From NCBI GenBank assembly GCA_963680875.1, contig OY804589.1, forward strand, positions 33,024,962 through 33,088,961: DNA of 64,000 nucleotides. Direction: 5' to 3'. The notes below the pieces were generated by a model. The model ran no database searches. It had not been told where the DNA came from and worked only from the letters and a program-made list of their open reading frames with translations. This document shows positions 1 to 13,349 of this stretch, piece after piece (the stretch's first letter is position 1; every line of letters begins with the position of its first letter). The translations under genes were made by a program, and so were the position numbers. The stretch is from Bathymodiolus brooksi. Lineage: Eukaryota; Mollusca; Bivalvia; Mytilida; Modiolidae.

Positions 1-850
1 TTCTCCTATATACAGTCAAAAACCTGCTTCTTAATAGACACCCGCCGTCGTGTTTCTCCTATATACAGTCAAAATCCTGCTTCTTAATAGACAGCCGTCG
101 TCGTGTTTCTCATATATACAGTCAAAATCCTGCTTCTTAATAGACACCCGTCGTCGTGTTTCTCATATATACAGTCAAAATCCTGCTTCTTAGTAGACAC
201 CCGTCGTCGTGTTTCTCATATATACAGTCAAAATCCTGCTTCTTAATAGACACCCGTCGTCATTTTTCTCATATATACAGTCAAAATCCTGCTTCTTAGT
301 AGACACCCGTCGTCGTGTTTATCCTATATGCAGTCAAAATCCTCATTCTTAATAGACAGCCGCGTCTTGTTTCTCATATATACAGTCAACATCCTGCTTC
401 TTAATAGACACCCGTCGTCGTGTTTTTCATATATATACAGTCAAAAACCTGCTTCTTAATAGACACCCGTCGTCCTGTTTCTCATATATACAGTCAAAAA
501 CCTGCTTCTTAGTAGACACCCGTCGTCGTGTTTCTCATATATACAGTCAGAAACCTGCTTCTTAATAGACACCCGTCGTCGTGTTTCTCATATATACAGT
601 CAAAAACCTGCTTCTTAATAGGCACCCGTCGTCGTGTTTCTCATATATATACAGTCAAAATCCTGCTTCTTAATAGACACCCGTCGTCCTGTTTCTCATA
701 TATACAGTCAAAAACCTGCTTCTTAGTAGATACCCGTCGTCGTGTTTCTCATATATACAGTCAGAAACCTGCTTCTTAATAGACACCCGCCGTCGTGTTT
801 CTCATATATACAGTCAAAAACCTGCTTCTTAATAGGCACCCGTCGTCGTG

Positions 851-903
851 TTTCTCATATATACAGTCAAAATCCTGCTTCTTAATAGACACCCGTCGTC
901 GTG
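851..903 (+). repeat. Reference copy of the 53 bp monomer
   Basis: This copy matches the majority base at every position and serves as the coordinate reference for variants named in other entries. Recurrent substitutions are A7C (CTCCTAT form), T23A (CAAAAACC form), A35G (TTAGTAG), A34G (TTGATAG), A35T (TTATTAG), A39G (AGGCACCC), C42G (ACAGCC), C43T (ACTCG), T46C or T46G (CCGCCG, CCGGCG), C47G (GTGGTCG), G16A with G27A (ACAATC...CCTACTT), and T32A (CTTCATAATAG). Position 33-38 is TAATAG, a tandem stop in one of three frames. The CGT triplet run at 44-52 gives three CpGs. Confidence 0.95.
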
Positions 904-3689
904 TTTCTCATATATACAGTCAAAATCCTGCTTCTTAATAGACAGCCGTCGTCGTGTTTCTCATATATACAGTCAAAATCCTGCTTCTTAATAGACACCC
1001 GCCGTCGTGTTTCTCCTATATACAGTCAAAAACCTGCTTCTTAATAGACACCCGTCGTCGTGTTTCTCCTATATGCAGTCAAAATCCTCCTTCTTAAAAG
1101 ACAGCGTCGTCGTGTTTCTCATATATACAGTAAACATCCTGCTTCTTAATAGACACCCGTCGTCGTGTTTTTCATATATACAGTCAAAAACCTGCTTCTT
1201 AGTAGACACCCGTCGTCGTGTTTCTCATATATATACAGTCAAAATTCTGCTTCTTAATAGACACCCGTCGTCCTGTTTCTCATATATACAGTCAAAAACC
1301 TGCTTCTTAGTAAACAACCGTCGTCGTGTTTCTCATATATACAGTCAAAAACCTGCTTCATAATAGATACCCGTCGTCGTGTTTCTCCTATATACAGTCA
1401 AAATCCTGCTTCTTAATAGACAGCCGTCGTCGTGTTTCTCATATATACAGTCAAAAACCTGCTTCTTAATAGACACCCGTGGTCGTGTTTCTCCTATATA
1501 CAGTCAAAAACCTGCTTCTTAATAGACACCCGCCGTCGTGTTTCTCCTATATACAGTCAAAATCCTGCTTCTTAATAGACAGCCGTCGTCGTGTTTCTCA
1601 TATATACAGTCAAAATCCTGCTTCTTAATAGACACCCGTCGTCGTGTTTCTCATATATACAGTCAAAATCCTGCTTCTTAGTAGACACCCGTCGTCGTAT
1701 TTCTCATATATACAGTCAAAATCCTGCTTCTTAATAGACATCCGTCGTCATTTTTCTCATATATACAGTCAAAATCCTGCTTCTTAGTAGACACCCGTCG
1801 TCGTGTTTCTCCTATATGCAGTCAAAATCCTCATTCTTAATAGACAGCCGCCGTCTTGTTTCTCATATATACAGTCAACATCCTGCTTCTTAATAGACAC
1901 CCGTCGTCGTGTTTTTCATATATATACAGTCAAAAACCTGCTTCTTAATAGACACCCGTCGTCCTGTTTCTCATATATACAGTCAAAAACCTGCTTCTTA
2001 GTAGACACCCGTCGTCGTGTTTCTCATATATACAGTCAGAAACCTGCTTCTTAATAGACACCCGTCGTCGTGTTTCTCATATATACAGTCAAAAACCTGC
2101 TTCTTAATAGGCACCCGTCGTCGTGTTTCTCATATATATACAGTCAAAATCCTGCTTCTTAATAGACACCCGTCGTCCTGTTTCTCATATATACAGTCAA
2201 AAACCTGCTTCTTAGTAGACACCCGTCGTCGTGTTTCTCATATATACAGTCAGAAACCTACTTCTTAATAGACACCCGCCGTCGTGTTTCTCATATATAC
2301 AGTCAAAAACCTGCTTCTTAATAGGCACCCGTCGTCGTGTTTCTCATATATACAGTCAAAATCCTGCTTCTTAATAGACAGCCGTCGTCGTGTTTCTCAT
2401 ATATACAGTCAAAATCCTGCTTCTTAATAGACAGCCGTCGTCGTGTTTCTCATATATACAGTCAAAATCCTGCTTCTTAATAGACACCCGCCGTCGTGTT
2501 TCTCCTATATACAGTCAAAAACCTGCTTCTTAATAGACACCCGTCGTCGTGTTTCTCCTATATACAGTCAAAATCCTGCTTCTTAATAGACAGCCATCGT
2601 CGTGTTTCTCATATATACAGTCAAAATTTTGCTTCTTAATAGACACCCGTCGTCGTGTTTTTCATATATATACAGTCAAAAACCTGCTTCTTAGTAGACA
2701 CCCGTCGTCGTGTTTCTCATATATATACAGTCAAAATTCTGCTTCTTAATAGACACCCGTCGTCCTGTTTCTCATATATACAGTCAAAAACCTGCTTCTT
2801 AGTAAACAACCGTCGTCGTGTTTCTCATATATACAGTCAAAAACCTGCTTCATAATAGATACCCGTCGTCGTGTTTCTCCTATATACAGTCAAAATCCTG
2901 CTTCTTAATAGACAGCCGTCGTCGTGTTTCTCATATATACAGTCAAAATCCTGCTTCTTAATAGACACCCGTCGTCGTGTTTCTCATATATACAGTCAAA
3001 ATCCTGCTTCTTAATAGACACCCGTCGTCGTGTTTCTCATATATACAGTCAAAATCCTGCTTCTTAATAGACACCCGTCGTCGTGTTTCTCCTATATACA
3101 GTCAAAATCCTGCTTCTTAATAGACACCCGTCGTCGTGTTTCTCCTATATACAATCAAAATCCTACTTCTTAATAGACACCCGTCGTCGTGTTTCTCATA
3201 TATACAGTCAAAATCCTGCTTCTTAATAGACACCCGTGGTCGTGTTTCTCCTATATACATTCAAAAACCTGCTTCTTAATAGACACCCGCCGTCGTGTTT
3301 CTCATATATACAGTCAAAATCCTGCTTCTTAATAGACACCCGTGGTCGTGTTTCTCCTATATACATTCAAAAACCTGCTTCTTAATAGACACCCGCCGTC
3401 GTGTTTCTCATATATACAGTCAAAATCCTGCTTCTTAATAGACACCCGTCGTCGTGTTTCTCATATATACAGTCAAAATCCTGCTTCTTAATAGACACCC
3501 GTCGTCGTGTTTCTCATATATACAGTCAAAATCCTGCTTCTTAATAGACACCCGTCGTCGTGTTTCTCCTATATACATTCAAAAACCTGCTTCTTAATAG
3601 ACACCCGGCGTCGTGTTTCTCCTATATACAGTCAAAATCCTGCTTCTTAATAGACACTCGTCGTCGTGTTTCTCATATATACAGTCAAA

Positions 3690-6600
3690 ATCCTGCTTCT
3701 TAATAGACAGCCGTCGTCGTGTTTCTCATATATAGTCAAAATCCTGCTTCTTAATAGACACCCGTCGTCGTGTTTCTCATATATACAGTCAAAAACCTGC
3801 TTCTTAATAGACACCCGTCGTCGTGTTTCTCATATATACAGTCAAAAACCTGCTTCTTAATAGACACCCGCCGTCGTGTTTCTCAAATATACAGTCAAAA
3901 ACCTCCTTCTTAATTAACACCCGCCGTCGTGTTTCTCATATATACAGTCAAAAACCTGCTTCATAATAGATACCCGTCGTCGTGTTTCTCCTATATACAG
4001 TCAAAATCCTGCTTCTTAATAGACAGCCATCGTCGTGTTTCTCATATATACAGTCAAAATCCTGCTTCTTAATAGACACCCGTCGTCGTGTTTCTCATAT
4101 ATACAGTCAAAATCCTGCTTCTTAATAGACAGCCGTCGTCGTGTTTCTCATATATACAGTCAAAATCCTGCTTCTTAGTAGACACCCGTCGTCGTGTTTC
4201 TCATATATATACAGTCAAAATCCTGCTTCTTAATAGACACCCGTCGTCCTGTTTCTCATATATACAGTCAAAAACCTGCTTCTTAGTAAACACCCGTCGT
4301 CGTGTTTCTCATATATACAGTCAGAAACCTGCTTCTTAATAGACACCCGTCGTTGTGTTTCTCATATATACAGTCAAAAACCTGCTTCTTAATAGGCACC
4401 CGTCGTCGTGTTTCTCATATATACAGTCAAAATCCTGCTTCTTAATAGACACCCGTCGTCGTGTTTCTCCTATATACAGTCAAAATCCTGCTTCTTAATA
4501 GACACCCGTCGTCGTGTTTCTCCTATATACAATCAAAATCCTACTTCTTAATAGACACCCGTCGTCGTGTTTCTCATATATACAGTCAAAATCCTGCTTC
4601 TTAATAGACACCCGTCGTCGTGTTTCTCATATATACAGTCAAAATCCTGCTTCTTAATAGACACCCGTGGTCGTGTTTCTCCTATATACAGTCAAAAACC
4701 TGCTTCTTAATAGACACCCGCCGTCGTGTTTCTCCTATATACAGTCAAATTCCTGCTTCTTAATAGACACCCACCGTTGTGTTTCTCATATATACAGTCA
4801 AAAACCTGCTTCTTAATAGACACCCGTCGTCGTGTTTCTCCTATATACAGTCAAAATCCTGCTTCTTAATAGACACCCGTCGTCGTGTTTCTCCTATATA
4901 CAGTCAAAATCCTGCTTCTTAATAGACACCCGTCGTCGTGTTTCTCATATATACAGTCAAAATCCTGCTTCTTAATAGACACCCGTCGTCGTGTTTCTCA
5001 TATATACAGTCAAAATCCTGCTTCTTAGTAGACACCCGTCGTCGTGTTTCTCATATATACAGTCAAAAACCTGCTTCTTAATAGACACCCGTCGTCGTGT
5101 TTCTCCTATATACAGTCAAAATCCTCTTTCTTAATAGACAACCGTCGTCGTGTTTCTCATATATACAGTCAAAATCCTGCTTCTTAATATACAGCCGCCG
5201 TCTTGTTTCTCATATATACAGTCAACATCCTGCTTCTTAATAGACAGCCGTCGTCGTGTTTCTCATATATAGTCAAAATCCTGCTTCTTAATAGACACCC
5301 GTCGTCGTGTTTCTCATATATACAGTCAAAAACCTGCTTCTTAATAGACACCCGTCGTCGTGTTTCTCATATATACAGTCAAAAACCTGCTTCTTAATAG
5401 ACACCCGCCGTCGTGTTTCTCAAATATACAGTCAAAAACCTCCTTCTTAATTAACACCCGCCGTCGTGTTTCTCATATATACAGTCAAAAACCTGCTTCA
5501 TAATAGATACCCGTCGTCGTGTTTCTCCTATATACAGTCAAAATCCTGCTTCTTAATAGACAGCCATCGTCGTGTTTCTCATATATACAGTCAAAATCCT
5601 GCTTCTTAATAGACACCCGTCGTCGTGTTTCTCATATATACAGTCAAAATCCTGCTTCTTAATAGACAGCCGTCGTCGTGTTTCTCATATATACAGTCAA
5701 AATCCTGCTTCTTAGTAGACACCCGTCGTCGTGTTTCTCATATATATACAGTCAAAATCCTGCTTCTTAATAGACACCCGTCGTCCTGTTTCTCATATAT
5801 ACAGTCAAAAACCTGCTTCTTAGTAAACACCCGTCGTCGTGTTTCTCATATATACAGTCAGAAACCTGCTTCTTAATAGACACCCGTCGTTGTGTTTCTC
5901 ATATATACAGTCAAAAACCTGCTTCTTAATAGGCACCCGTCGTCGTGTTTCTCATATATACAGTCAAAATCCTGCTTCTTAATAGACACCCGTCGTCGTG
6001 TTTCTCCTATATACAGTCAAAATCCTGCTTCTTAATAGACACCCGTCGTCGTGTTTCTCCTATATACAATCAAAATCCTACTTCTTAATAGACACCCGTC
6101 GTCGTGTTTCTCATATATACAGTCAAAATCCTGCTTCTTAATAGACACCCGTCGTCGTGTTTCTCATATATACAGTCAAAATCCTGCTTCTTAATAGACA
6201 CCCGTGGTCGTGTTTCTCCTATATACAGTCAAAAACCTGCTTCTTAATAGACACCCGCCGTCGTGTTTCTCCTATATACAGTCAAATTCCTGCTTCTTAA
6301 TAGACACCCACCGTTGTGTTTCTCATATATACAGTCAAAAACCTGCTTCTTAATAGACACCCGTCGTCGTGTTTCTCCTATATACAGTCAAAATCCTGCT
6401 TCTTAATAGACACCCGTCGTCGTGTTTCTCCTATATACAGTCAAAATCCTGCTTCTTAATAGACACCCGTCGTCGTGTTTCTCATATATACAGTCAAAAT
6501 CCTGCTTCTTAATAGACACCCGTCGTCGTGTTTCTCATATATACAGTCAAAATCCTGCTTCTTAGTAGACACCCGTCGTCGTGTTTCTCATATATACAGT

Positions 6601-6775
6601 CAAAAACCTGCTTCTTAATAGACACCCGTCGTCGTGTTTCTCCTATATACAGTCAAAATCCTCTTTCTTAATAGACAACCGTCGTCGTGTTTCTCATATA
6701 TACAGTCAAAATCCTGCTTCTTAATATACAGCCGCCGTCTTGTTTCTCATATATACAGTCAACATCCTGCTTCTT
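3690..6775. repeat. Tandem duplication, 1,537 bp unit (29 monomers)
   Basis: Sequence from about 3,690 to 5,240 recurs at an offset of exactly 1,537 bp (about 5,227 to 6,775). The unit equals 27 monomers of 53 bp, one of 55 bp and one of 51 bp. Both copies share the rare 51 bp monomer, the CTCAAATAT plus TTAATTAAC monomer, CACCCACCGTTGTG and CCTCTTTCTT. The copies part at about 3,690 on the left (GACAGCC after CAAAATCC versus CCGCCGTCTTG after CAACATCC). Sharing of private variants in the same order shows a segmental duplication rather than independent mutation. Confidence 0.85.
3722..3772 (+). repeat. 51 bp variant monomer (2 bp deletion)
   Basis: The usual CATATATACAGTC is shortened to CATATATAGTC, removing two bases and giving a 51 bp monomer. 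The only other copy I found is at 5,259-5,309, exactly 1,537 bp downstream. The corresponding monomer in the related segment near 13,560 has the full length but reads GTTACTC, so the deletion arose after that segment split off, or was lost there. Confidence 0.85.
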
Positions 6776-6795
6776 AATAGACACCCGTTGTCGTG

Positions 6796-6905
6796 TTTTT
6801 CATATATATACAGTCAAAAACCTGCTTCTTAGTAGACACCCGTCGTCGTGTTTCTCATATATATACAGTCAAAATCCTGCTTCTTAATAGACACCCGTCG
6901 TCCTG
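6796..6905 (+). repeat. Pair of 55 bp variant monomers (Block I/III hallmark)
   Basis: Two adjacent monomers (6,796-6,850 and 6,851-6,905) each carry one extra AT in the alternating AT run. The first begins TTTTTCAT and has TTAGTAG; the second ends GTCCTG. The same pair occurs at 2,658, 8,606, 9,034, 10,310, 12,067, 12,495, 14,991, 20,034, 22,531, 53,353, 57,492, 58,927, 60,203, 61,850 and 63,390 (110 bp each). None lies between 22,641 and 53,352. Single 55 bp monomers also occur, for example near 423, 636, 1,211, 4,200 and 17,220. The extra AT is the kind of change expected from slippage in an AT run. Confidence 0.9.
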
Positions 6906-8446
6906 TTTCTCATATATACAGTCAAAAACCTGCTTCTTAGTAAACACCCGTCGTCGTGTTTCTCATATATACAGTCAGAAACCAGCTTCTTAATAGACAC
7001 CCGTCGTCGTGTTTCTCATATATACAGTCAAAAACCTGCTTCTTAATAGGCACCCGTCGTCGTGTTTCTCATATATACAGTCAAAATCCTGCTTCTTAAT
7101 AGACACCCGTCGTCGTGTTTCTCATATATACAGTCAAAATCCTGCTTCTTAATAGACAGCCGTCGTCGTGTTTCTCATATATACAGTCAAAATCCTGCTT
7201 CTTAATAGACACCCGTCGTCGTGTTTCTCATATATACAGTCAAAATCCTGCTTCTTAATAGACACCCGTCGTCGTGTTTCTCATATATACAGTCAAAATC
7301 CTGCTTCTTAATAGACACCCGTCGTCGTGTTTCTCCTATATACAATCAAAATCCTACTTCTTAATAGACACTCGTCGTCGTGTTTCTCATATATACAGTC
7401 AAAATCCTGCTTCTTAATAGACAGCCGTCGTCGTGTTTCTCATATATACAGTCAAAATCCTACTTCTTAATAGACACCCGTTGTCGTGTTTCTCATATAT
7501 ACAGTCAAAATCCTGCTTCTTAGTAGACACCCGTCGTCGTGTTTCTCCTATATGCAGTCAAAATCCTCATTCTTAATAGACAGCCGCCGTCTTGTTTCTC
7601 ATATATACAGTCAACATCCTGCTTCTTAATAGACACCCGTCGTCGTGTTTTTCATATATATACAGTCAAAAACCTGCTTCTTAATAGACACCCGTCGTCC
7701 TGTTTCTCATATATACAGTCAAAAACATGCTTCTTAGTAGAAACCCGTCGTCGTGTTTCTCATATATACAGTCAGAAACCTGCTTCTTAATAGACACCCG
7801 TCGTCGTGTTTCTCATATATACAGTCAAAAACCTGCTTCTTAATAGGCACCCGTCGTCGTGTTTCTCATATATATACAGTCAAAATCCTGCTTCTTAATA
7901 GACACCCGTCGTCCTGTTTCTCATATATACAGTCAAAAACCTGCTTCTTAGTAGACACCCGTCGTCGTGTTTCTCATATATACAGTCAGAAACCTACTTC
8001 TTAATAGACACCCGCCGTCGTGTTTCTCATATATACAGTCAAAAACCTGCTTCTTAATAGGCACCCGTCGTCGTGTTTCTCATATATACAGTCAAAATCC
8101 TGCTTCTTAATAGACAGCCGTCGTCGTGTTTCTCATATATACAGTCAAAATCCTGCTTCTTAATAGACAGCCGTCGTCGTGTTTCTCATATATACAGTCA
8201 AAATCCTGCTTCTTAATAGACACCCGCCGTCGTGTTTCTCCTATATACAGTCAAAAACCTGCTTCTTAATAGACACCCGTCGTCGTGTTTCTCCTATATA
8301 CAGTCAAAATCCTGCTTCTTAATAGACAGCCATCGTCGTGTTTCTCATATATACAGTCAAAATTTTGCTTCTTAATAGACAACCGTCGTCGTGTTTCTCA
8401 TATATACAGTCAAAATCCTGCTTCTTAGTAGACACCCGTCGTCGTG

Positions 8447-9302
8447 TTTCTCATATATACAGTCAAAAACCTGCTTCTTAATAGACACCCGTCGTCGTGT
8501 TTCTCCTATATGCAGTCAAAATCCTCCTTCTTAAAAGACAGCCGTCGTCGTGTTTCTCATATATACAGTAAACATCCTGCTTCTTAATAGACACCCGTCG
8601 TCGTGTTTTTCATATATATACAGTCAAAAACCTGCTTCTTAGTAGACACCCGTCGTCGTGTTTCTCATATATATACAGTCAAAATTCTGCTTCTTAATAG
8701 ACACCCGTCGTCCTGTTTCTCATATATACAATCAAAAACCTGCTTCTTAGTAAACAACCGTCGTCGTGTTTCTCATATATACAGTCAAAAACCTGCTTCA
8801 TAATAGATACCCGTCGTCGTGTTTCTCCTATATACAGTCAAAATCCTGCTTCTTAATAGACAGCCGTCGTTGTGTTTCTCATATATACAGTCAAAAACCT
8901 GCTTCTTAATAGACACCCGTCGTCGTGTTTCTCCTATATGCAGTCAAAATCCTCCTTCTTAAAAGACAGCCGTCGTCGTGTTTCTCATATATACAGTAAA
9001 CATCCTGCTTCTTAATAGACACCCGTCGTCGTGTTTTTCATATATATACAGTCAAAAACCTGCTTCTTAGTAGACACCCGTCGTCGTGTTTCTCATATAT
9101 ATACAGTCAAAATTCTGCTTCTTAATAGACACCCGTCGTCCTGTTTCTCATATATACAGTCAAAAACCTGCTTCTTAGTAAACAACCGTCGTCGTGTTTC
9201 TCATATATACAGTCAAAAACCTGCTTCATAATAGATACCCGTCGTCGTGTTTCTCCTATATACAGTCAAAATCCTGCTTCTTAATAGACAGCCGTCGTCG
9301 TG
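8447..9302. repeat. Direct tandem duplication of a 428 bp, 8-monomer unit
   Basis: Units 8,447-8,874 and 8,875-9,302 are adjacent. Each has six 53 bp and two 55 bp monomers and includes CTATATGCAG with CCTCCTT, AAAAGACAGCC, CAGTAAACATCC, the 55 bp pair, TTAGTAAACAACC and CTTCATAATAGATACC. A small difference (ACAATC versus ACAGTC near 8,730) separates them. The pair is carried along in the larger duplication as 11,961-12,335 (one monomer short) and 12,336-12,763, so the 428 bp duplication came before the 3.5 kb one. Confidence 0.85.
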
Positions 9303-9954
9303 TTTCTCATATATACAGTCAAAATCCTGCTTCTTAATAGACACCCGTCGTCGTGTTTCTCATATATACAGTCAAAATCCTGCTTCTTAATAGACACCCG
9401 TCGTCGTGTTTCTCATATATACAGTCAAAATCCTGCTTCTTAATAGACACCCGTCGTCGTGTTTCTCCTATATACAGTCAAAATCCTGCTTCTTAATAGA
9501 CACCCGTCGTCGTGTTTCTCCTATATACAATCAAAATCCTACTTCTTAATAGACACCCGTCGTCGTGTTTCTCATATATACAGTCAAAATCCTGCTTCTT
9601 AATAGACACCCGTGGTCGTGTTTCTCCTATATACATTCAAAAACCTGCTTCTTAATAGACACCCGCCGTCGTGTTTCTCATATATACAGTCAAAATCCTG
9701 CTTCTTAATAGACACCCGTGGTCGTGTTTCTCCTATATACATTCAAAAACCTGCTTCTTAATAGACACCCGCCGTCGTGTTTCTCATATATACAGTCAAA
9801 ATCCTGCTTCTTAATAGACACCCGTCGTCGTGTTTCTCATATATACAGTCAAAATCCTGCTTCTTAATAGACACCCGTCGTCGTGTTTCTCCTATATACA
9901 GTCAAAATCCTGCTTCTTAATAGACACCCGTCGTCGTGTTTCTCCTATATACAT

Positions 9955-12900
9955 TCAAAATCCTGCTTCTTAATAGACACCCGTCGTCGTGTTTCTCATA
10001 TATACAGTCAAAATCCTGCTTCTTAATAGACACCCGTCGTCGTGTTTCTCATATATACAGTCAAAATCCTGCTTCTTAGTAGACACCCGTCGTCGTGTTT
10101 CTCATATATACAGTCAAAAACCTGCTTCTTAATAGACACCCGTCGTCGTGTTTCTCCTATATACAGTCAAAATCCTCTTTCTTAATAGACAACCGTCGTC
10201 GTGTTTCTCATATATACAGTCAAAATCCTGCTTCTTAATATACAGCCGCCGTCTTGTTTCTCATATATACAGTCAACATTCTGCTTCTTAATAGACACCC
10301 GTTGTCGTGTTTTTCATATATATACAGTCAAAAACCTGCTTCTTAGTAGACACCCGTCGTCGTGTTTCTCATATATATACAGTCAAAATCCTGCTTCTTA
10401 ATAGACACCCGTCGTCCTGTTTCTCATATATACAGTCAAAAACCTGCTTCTTAGTAAACACCCGTCGTCGTGTTTCTCATATATACAGTCAGAAACCAGC
10501 TTCTTAATAGACACCCGTCGTCGTGTTTCTCATATATACAGTCAAAAACCTGCTTCTTAATAGGCACCCGTCGTCGTGTTTCTCATATATACAGTCAAAA
10601 TCCTGCTTCTTAATAGACACCCGTCGTCGTGTTTCTCATATATACAGTCAAAATCCTGCTTCTTAATAGACAGCCGTCGTCGTGTTTCTCATATATACAG
10701 TCAAAATCCTGCTTCTTAATAGACACCCGTCGTCGTGTTTCTCATATATACAGTCAAAATCCTGCTTCTTAATAGACACCCGTCGTCGTGTTTCTCATAT
10801 ATACAGTCAAAATCCTGCTTCTTAATAGACACCCGTCGTCGTGTTTCTCCTATATACAATCAAAATCCTACTTCTTAATAGACACTCGTCGTCGTGTTTC
10901 TCATATATACAGTCAAAATCCTGCTTCTTAATAGACAGCCGTCGTCGTGTTTCTCATATATACAGTCAAAATCCTGCTTCTTAATAGACACCCGTTGTCG
11001 TGTTTCTCATATATACAGTCAAAATCCTGCTTCTTAGTAGACACCCGTCGTCGTGTTTCTCCTATATGCAGTCAAAATCCTCATTCTTAATAGACAGCCG
11101 CCGTCTTGTTTCTCATATATACAGTCAACATCCTGCTTCTTAATAGACACCCGTCGTCGTGTTTTTCATATATATACAGTCAAAAACCTGCTTCTTAATA
11201 GACACCCGTCGTCCTGTTTCTCATATATACAGTCAAAAACCTGCTTCTTAGTAGACACCCGTCGTCGTGTTTCTCATATATACAGTCAGAAACCTGCTTC
11301 TTAATAGACACCCGTCGTCGTGTTTCTCATATATACAGTCAAAAACCTGCTTCTTAATAGGCACCCGTCGTCGTGTTTCTCATATATATACAGTCAAAAT
11401 CCTGCTTCTTAATAGACACCCGTCGTCCTGTTTCTCATATATACAGTCAAAAACCTGCTTCTTAGTAGACACCCGTCGTCGTGTTTCTCATATATACAGT
11501 CAGAAACCTACTTCTTAATAGACACCCGCCGTCGTGTTTCTCATATATACAGTCAAAAACCTGCTTCTTAATAGGCACCCGTCGTCGTGTTTCTCATATA
11601 TACAGTCAAAATCCTGCTTCTTAATAGACAGCCGTCGTCGTGTTTCTCATATATACAGTCAAAATCCTGCTTCTTAATAGACAGCCGTCGTCGTGTTTCT
11701 CATATATACAGTCAAAATCCTGCTTCTTAATAGACACCCGCCGTCGTGTTTCTCCTATATACAGTCAAAAACCTGCTTCTTAATAGACACCCGTCGTCGT
11801 GTTTCTCCTATATACAGTCAAAATCCTGCTTCTTAATAGACAGCCATCGTCGTGTTTCTCATATATACAGTCAAAATTTTGCTTCTTAATAGACAACCGT
11901 CGTCGTGTTTCTCATATATACAGTCAAAATCCTGCTTCTTAGTAGACACCCGTCGTCGTGTTTCTCATATATACAGTCAAAAACCTGCTTCTTAATAGAC
12001 ACCCGTCGTCGTGTTTCTCCTATATGCAGTCAAAATCCTCCTTCTTAAAAGACAGCCGTCGTCGTGTTTTTCATATATATACAGTCAAAAACCTGCTTCT
12101 TAGTAGACACCCGTCGTCGTGTTTCTCATATATATACAGTCAAAATTCTGCTTCTTAATAGACACCCGTCGTCCTGTTTCTCATATATACAATCAAAAAC
12201 CTGCTTCTTAGTAAACAACCGTCGTCGTGTTTCTCATATATACAGTCAAAAACCTGCTTCATAATAGATACCCGTCGTCGTGTTTCTCCTATATACAGTC
12301 AAAATCCTGCTTCTTAATAGACAGCCGTCGTTGTGTTTCTCATATATACAGTCAAAAACCTGCTTCTTAATAGACACCCGTCGTCGTGTTTCTCCTATAT
12401 GCAGTCAAAATCCTCCTTCTTAAAAGACAGCCGTCGTCGTGTTTCTCATATATACAGTAAACATCCTGCATCTTAATAGACACCCGTCGTCGTGTTTTTC
12501 ATATATATACAGTCAAAAACCTGCTTCTTAGTAGACACCCGTCGTCGTGTTTCTCATATATATACAGTCAAAATTCTGCTTCTTAATAGACACCCGTCGT
12601 CCTGTTTCTCATATATACAGTCAAAAACCTGCTTCTTAGTAAACAACCGTCGTCGTGTTTCTCATATATACAGTCAAAAACCTGCTTCATAATAGATACC
12701 CGTCGTCGTGTTTCTCCTATATACAGTCAAAATCCTGCTTCTTAATAGACAGCCGTCGTCGTGTTTCTCATATATACAGTCAAAATCCTGCTTCTTAATA
12801 GACACCCGTCGTCGTGTTTCTCATATATACAGTCAAAATCCTGCTTCTTAATAGACACCCGTCGTCGTGTTTCTCATATATACAGTCAAAATCCTGCTTC

Positions 12901-13349
12901 TTAATAGACACCCGTCGTCGTGTTTCTCCTATATACAGTCAAAATCCTGCTTCTTAATAGACACCCGTCGTCGTGTTTCTCCTATATACAATCAAAATCC
13001 TACTTCTTAATAGACACCCGTCGTCGTGTTTCTCATATATACAGTCAAAATCCTGCTTCTTAATAGACACCCGTGGTCGTGTTTCTCCTATATACATTCA
13101 AAAACCTGCTTCTTAATAGACACCCGCCGTCGTGTTTCTCATATATACAGTCAAAATCCTGCTTCTTAATAGACACCCGTGGTCGTGTTTCTCCTATATA
13201 CATTCAAAAACCTGCTTCTTAATAGACACCCGCCGTCGTGTTTCTCATATATACAGTCAAAATCCTGCTTCTTAATAGACACCCGTCGTCGTGTTTCTCA
13301 TATATACAGTCAAAATCCTGCTTCTTAATAGACACCCGTCGTCGTGTTT
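9955..13349. repeat. Long segmental duplication, copy B
   Basis: This is the downstream partner of 6,441-9,888, nearly adjacent to it. It differs by one missing monomer at about 12,060, where a CCGTCGTCGTG end joins directly to a TTTTTCATATATATACAG start and the monomer with CAGTAAACATCC is skipped. A few substitutions also differ (for example GTAGAAACCC near 7,740 has no counterpart here). After about 13,350 the sequence instead follows the segment at 3,500-4,300, so Block I is a mosaic of older units. Confidence 0.8.

Larger units (their letters stand above)
6441..9888. repeat. Long segmental duplication, copy A (3,514 bp period)
   Basis: This stretch recurs at about 9,955-13,349. The offset is 3,514 bp on the left (58 monomers of 53 bp plus eight of 55 bp) and drops to 3,461 bp after about 8,550, because copy B lacks exactly one 53 bp monomer. 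Shared markers in order include AATATACAGCC near 6,717, the 55 bp pair at 6,796-6,905, GTCAGAAACCAGC, CTATATGCAG near 7,548, and the two CTATATACATTC monomers near 9,628 and 9,734. The left limit is set by CATTC versus CAGTC, and the right limit by CTCCTAT versus CTCATAT at about 9,889. Confidence 0.85.

Noticed and set aside
1007..1363. Longest open reading frame (118 codons) and dozens of similar 60-83 codon frames on both strands
   Set aside because: They are repeat by-products. 53 is not a multiple of 3, so each frame meets the TAATAG double stop every third monomer. Longer frames occur only where a 52 or 55 bp monomer shifts phase. The starts I checked are GTG, there is no ribosome-binding or promoter context, and the peptides are the same three phases of one monomer.
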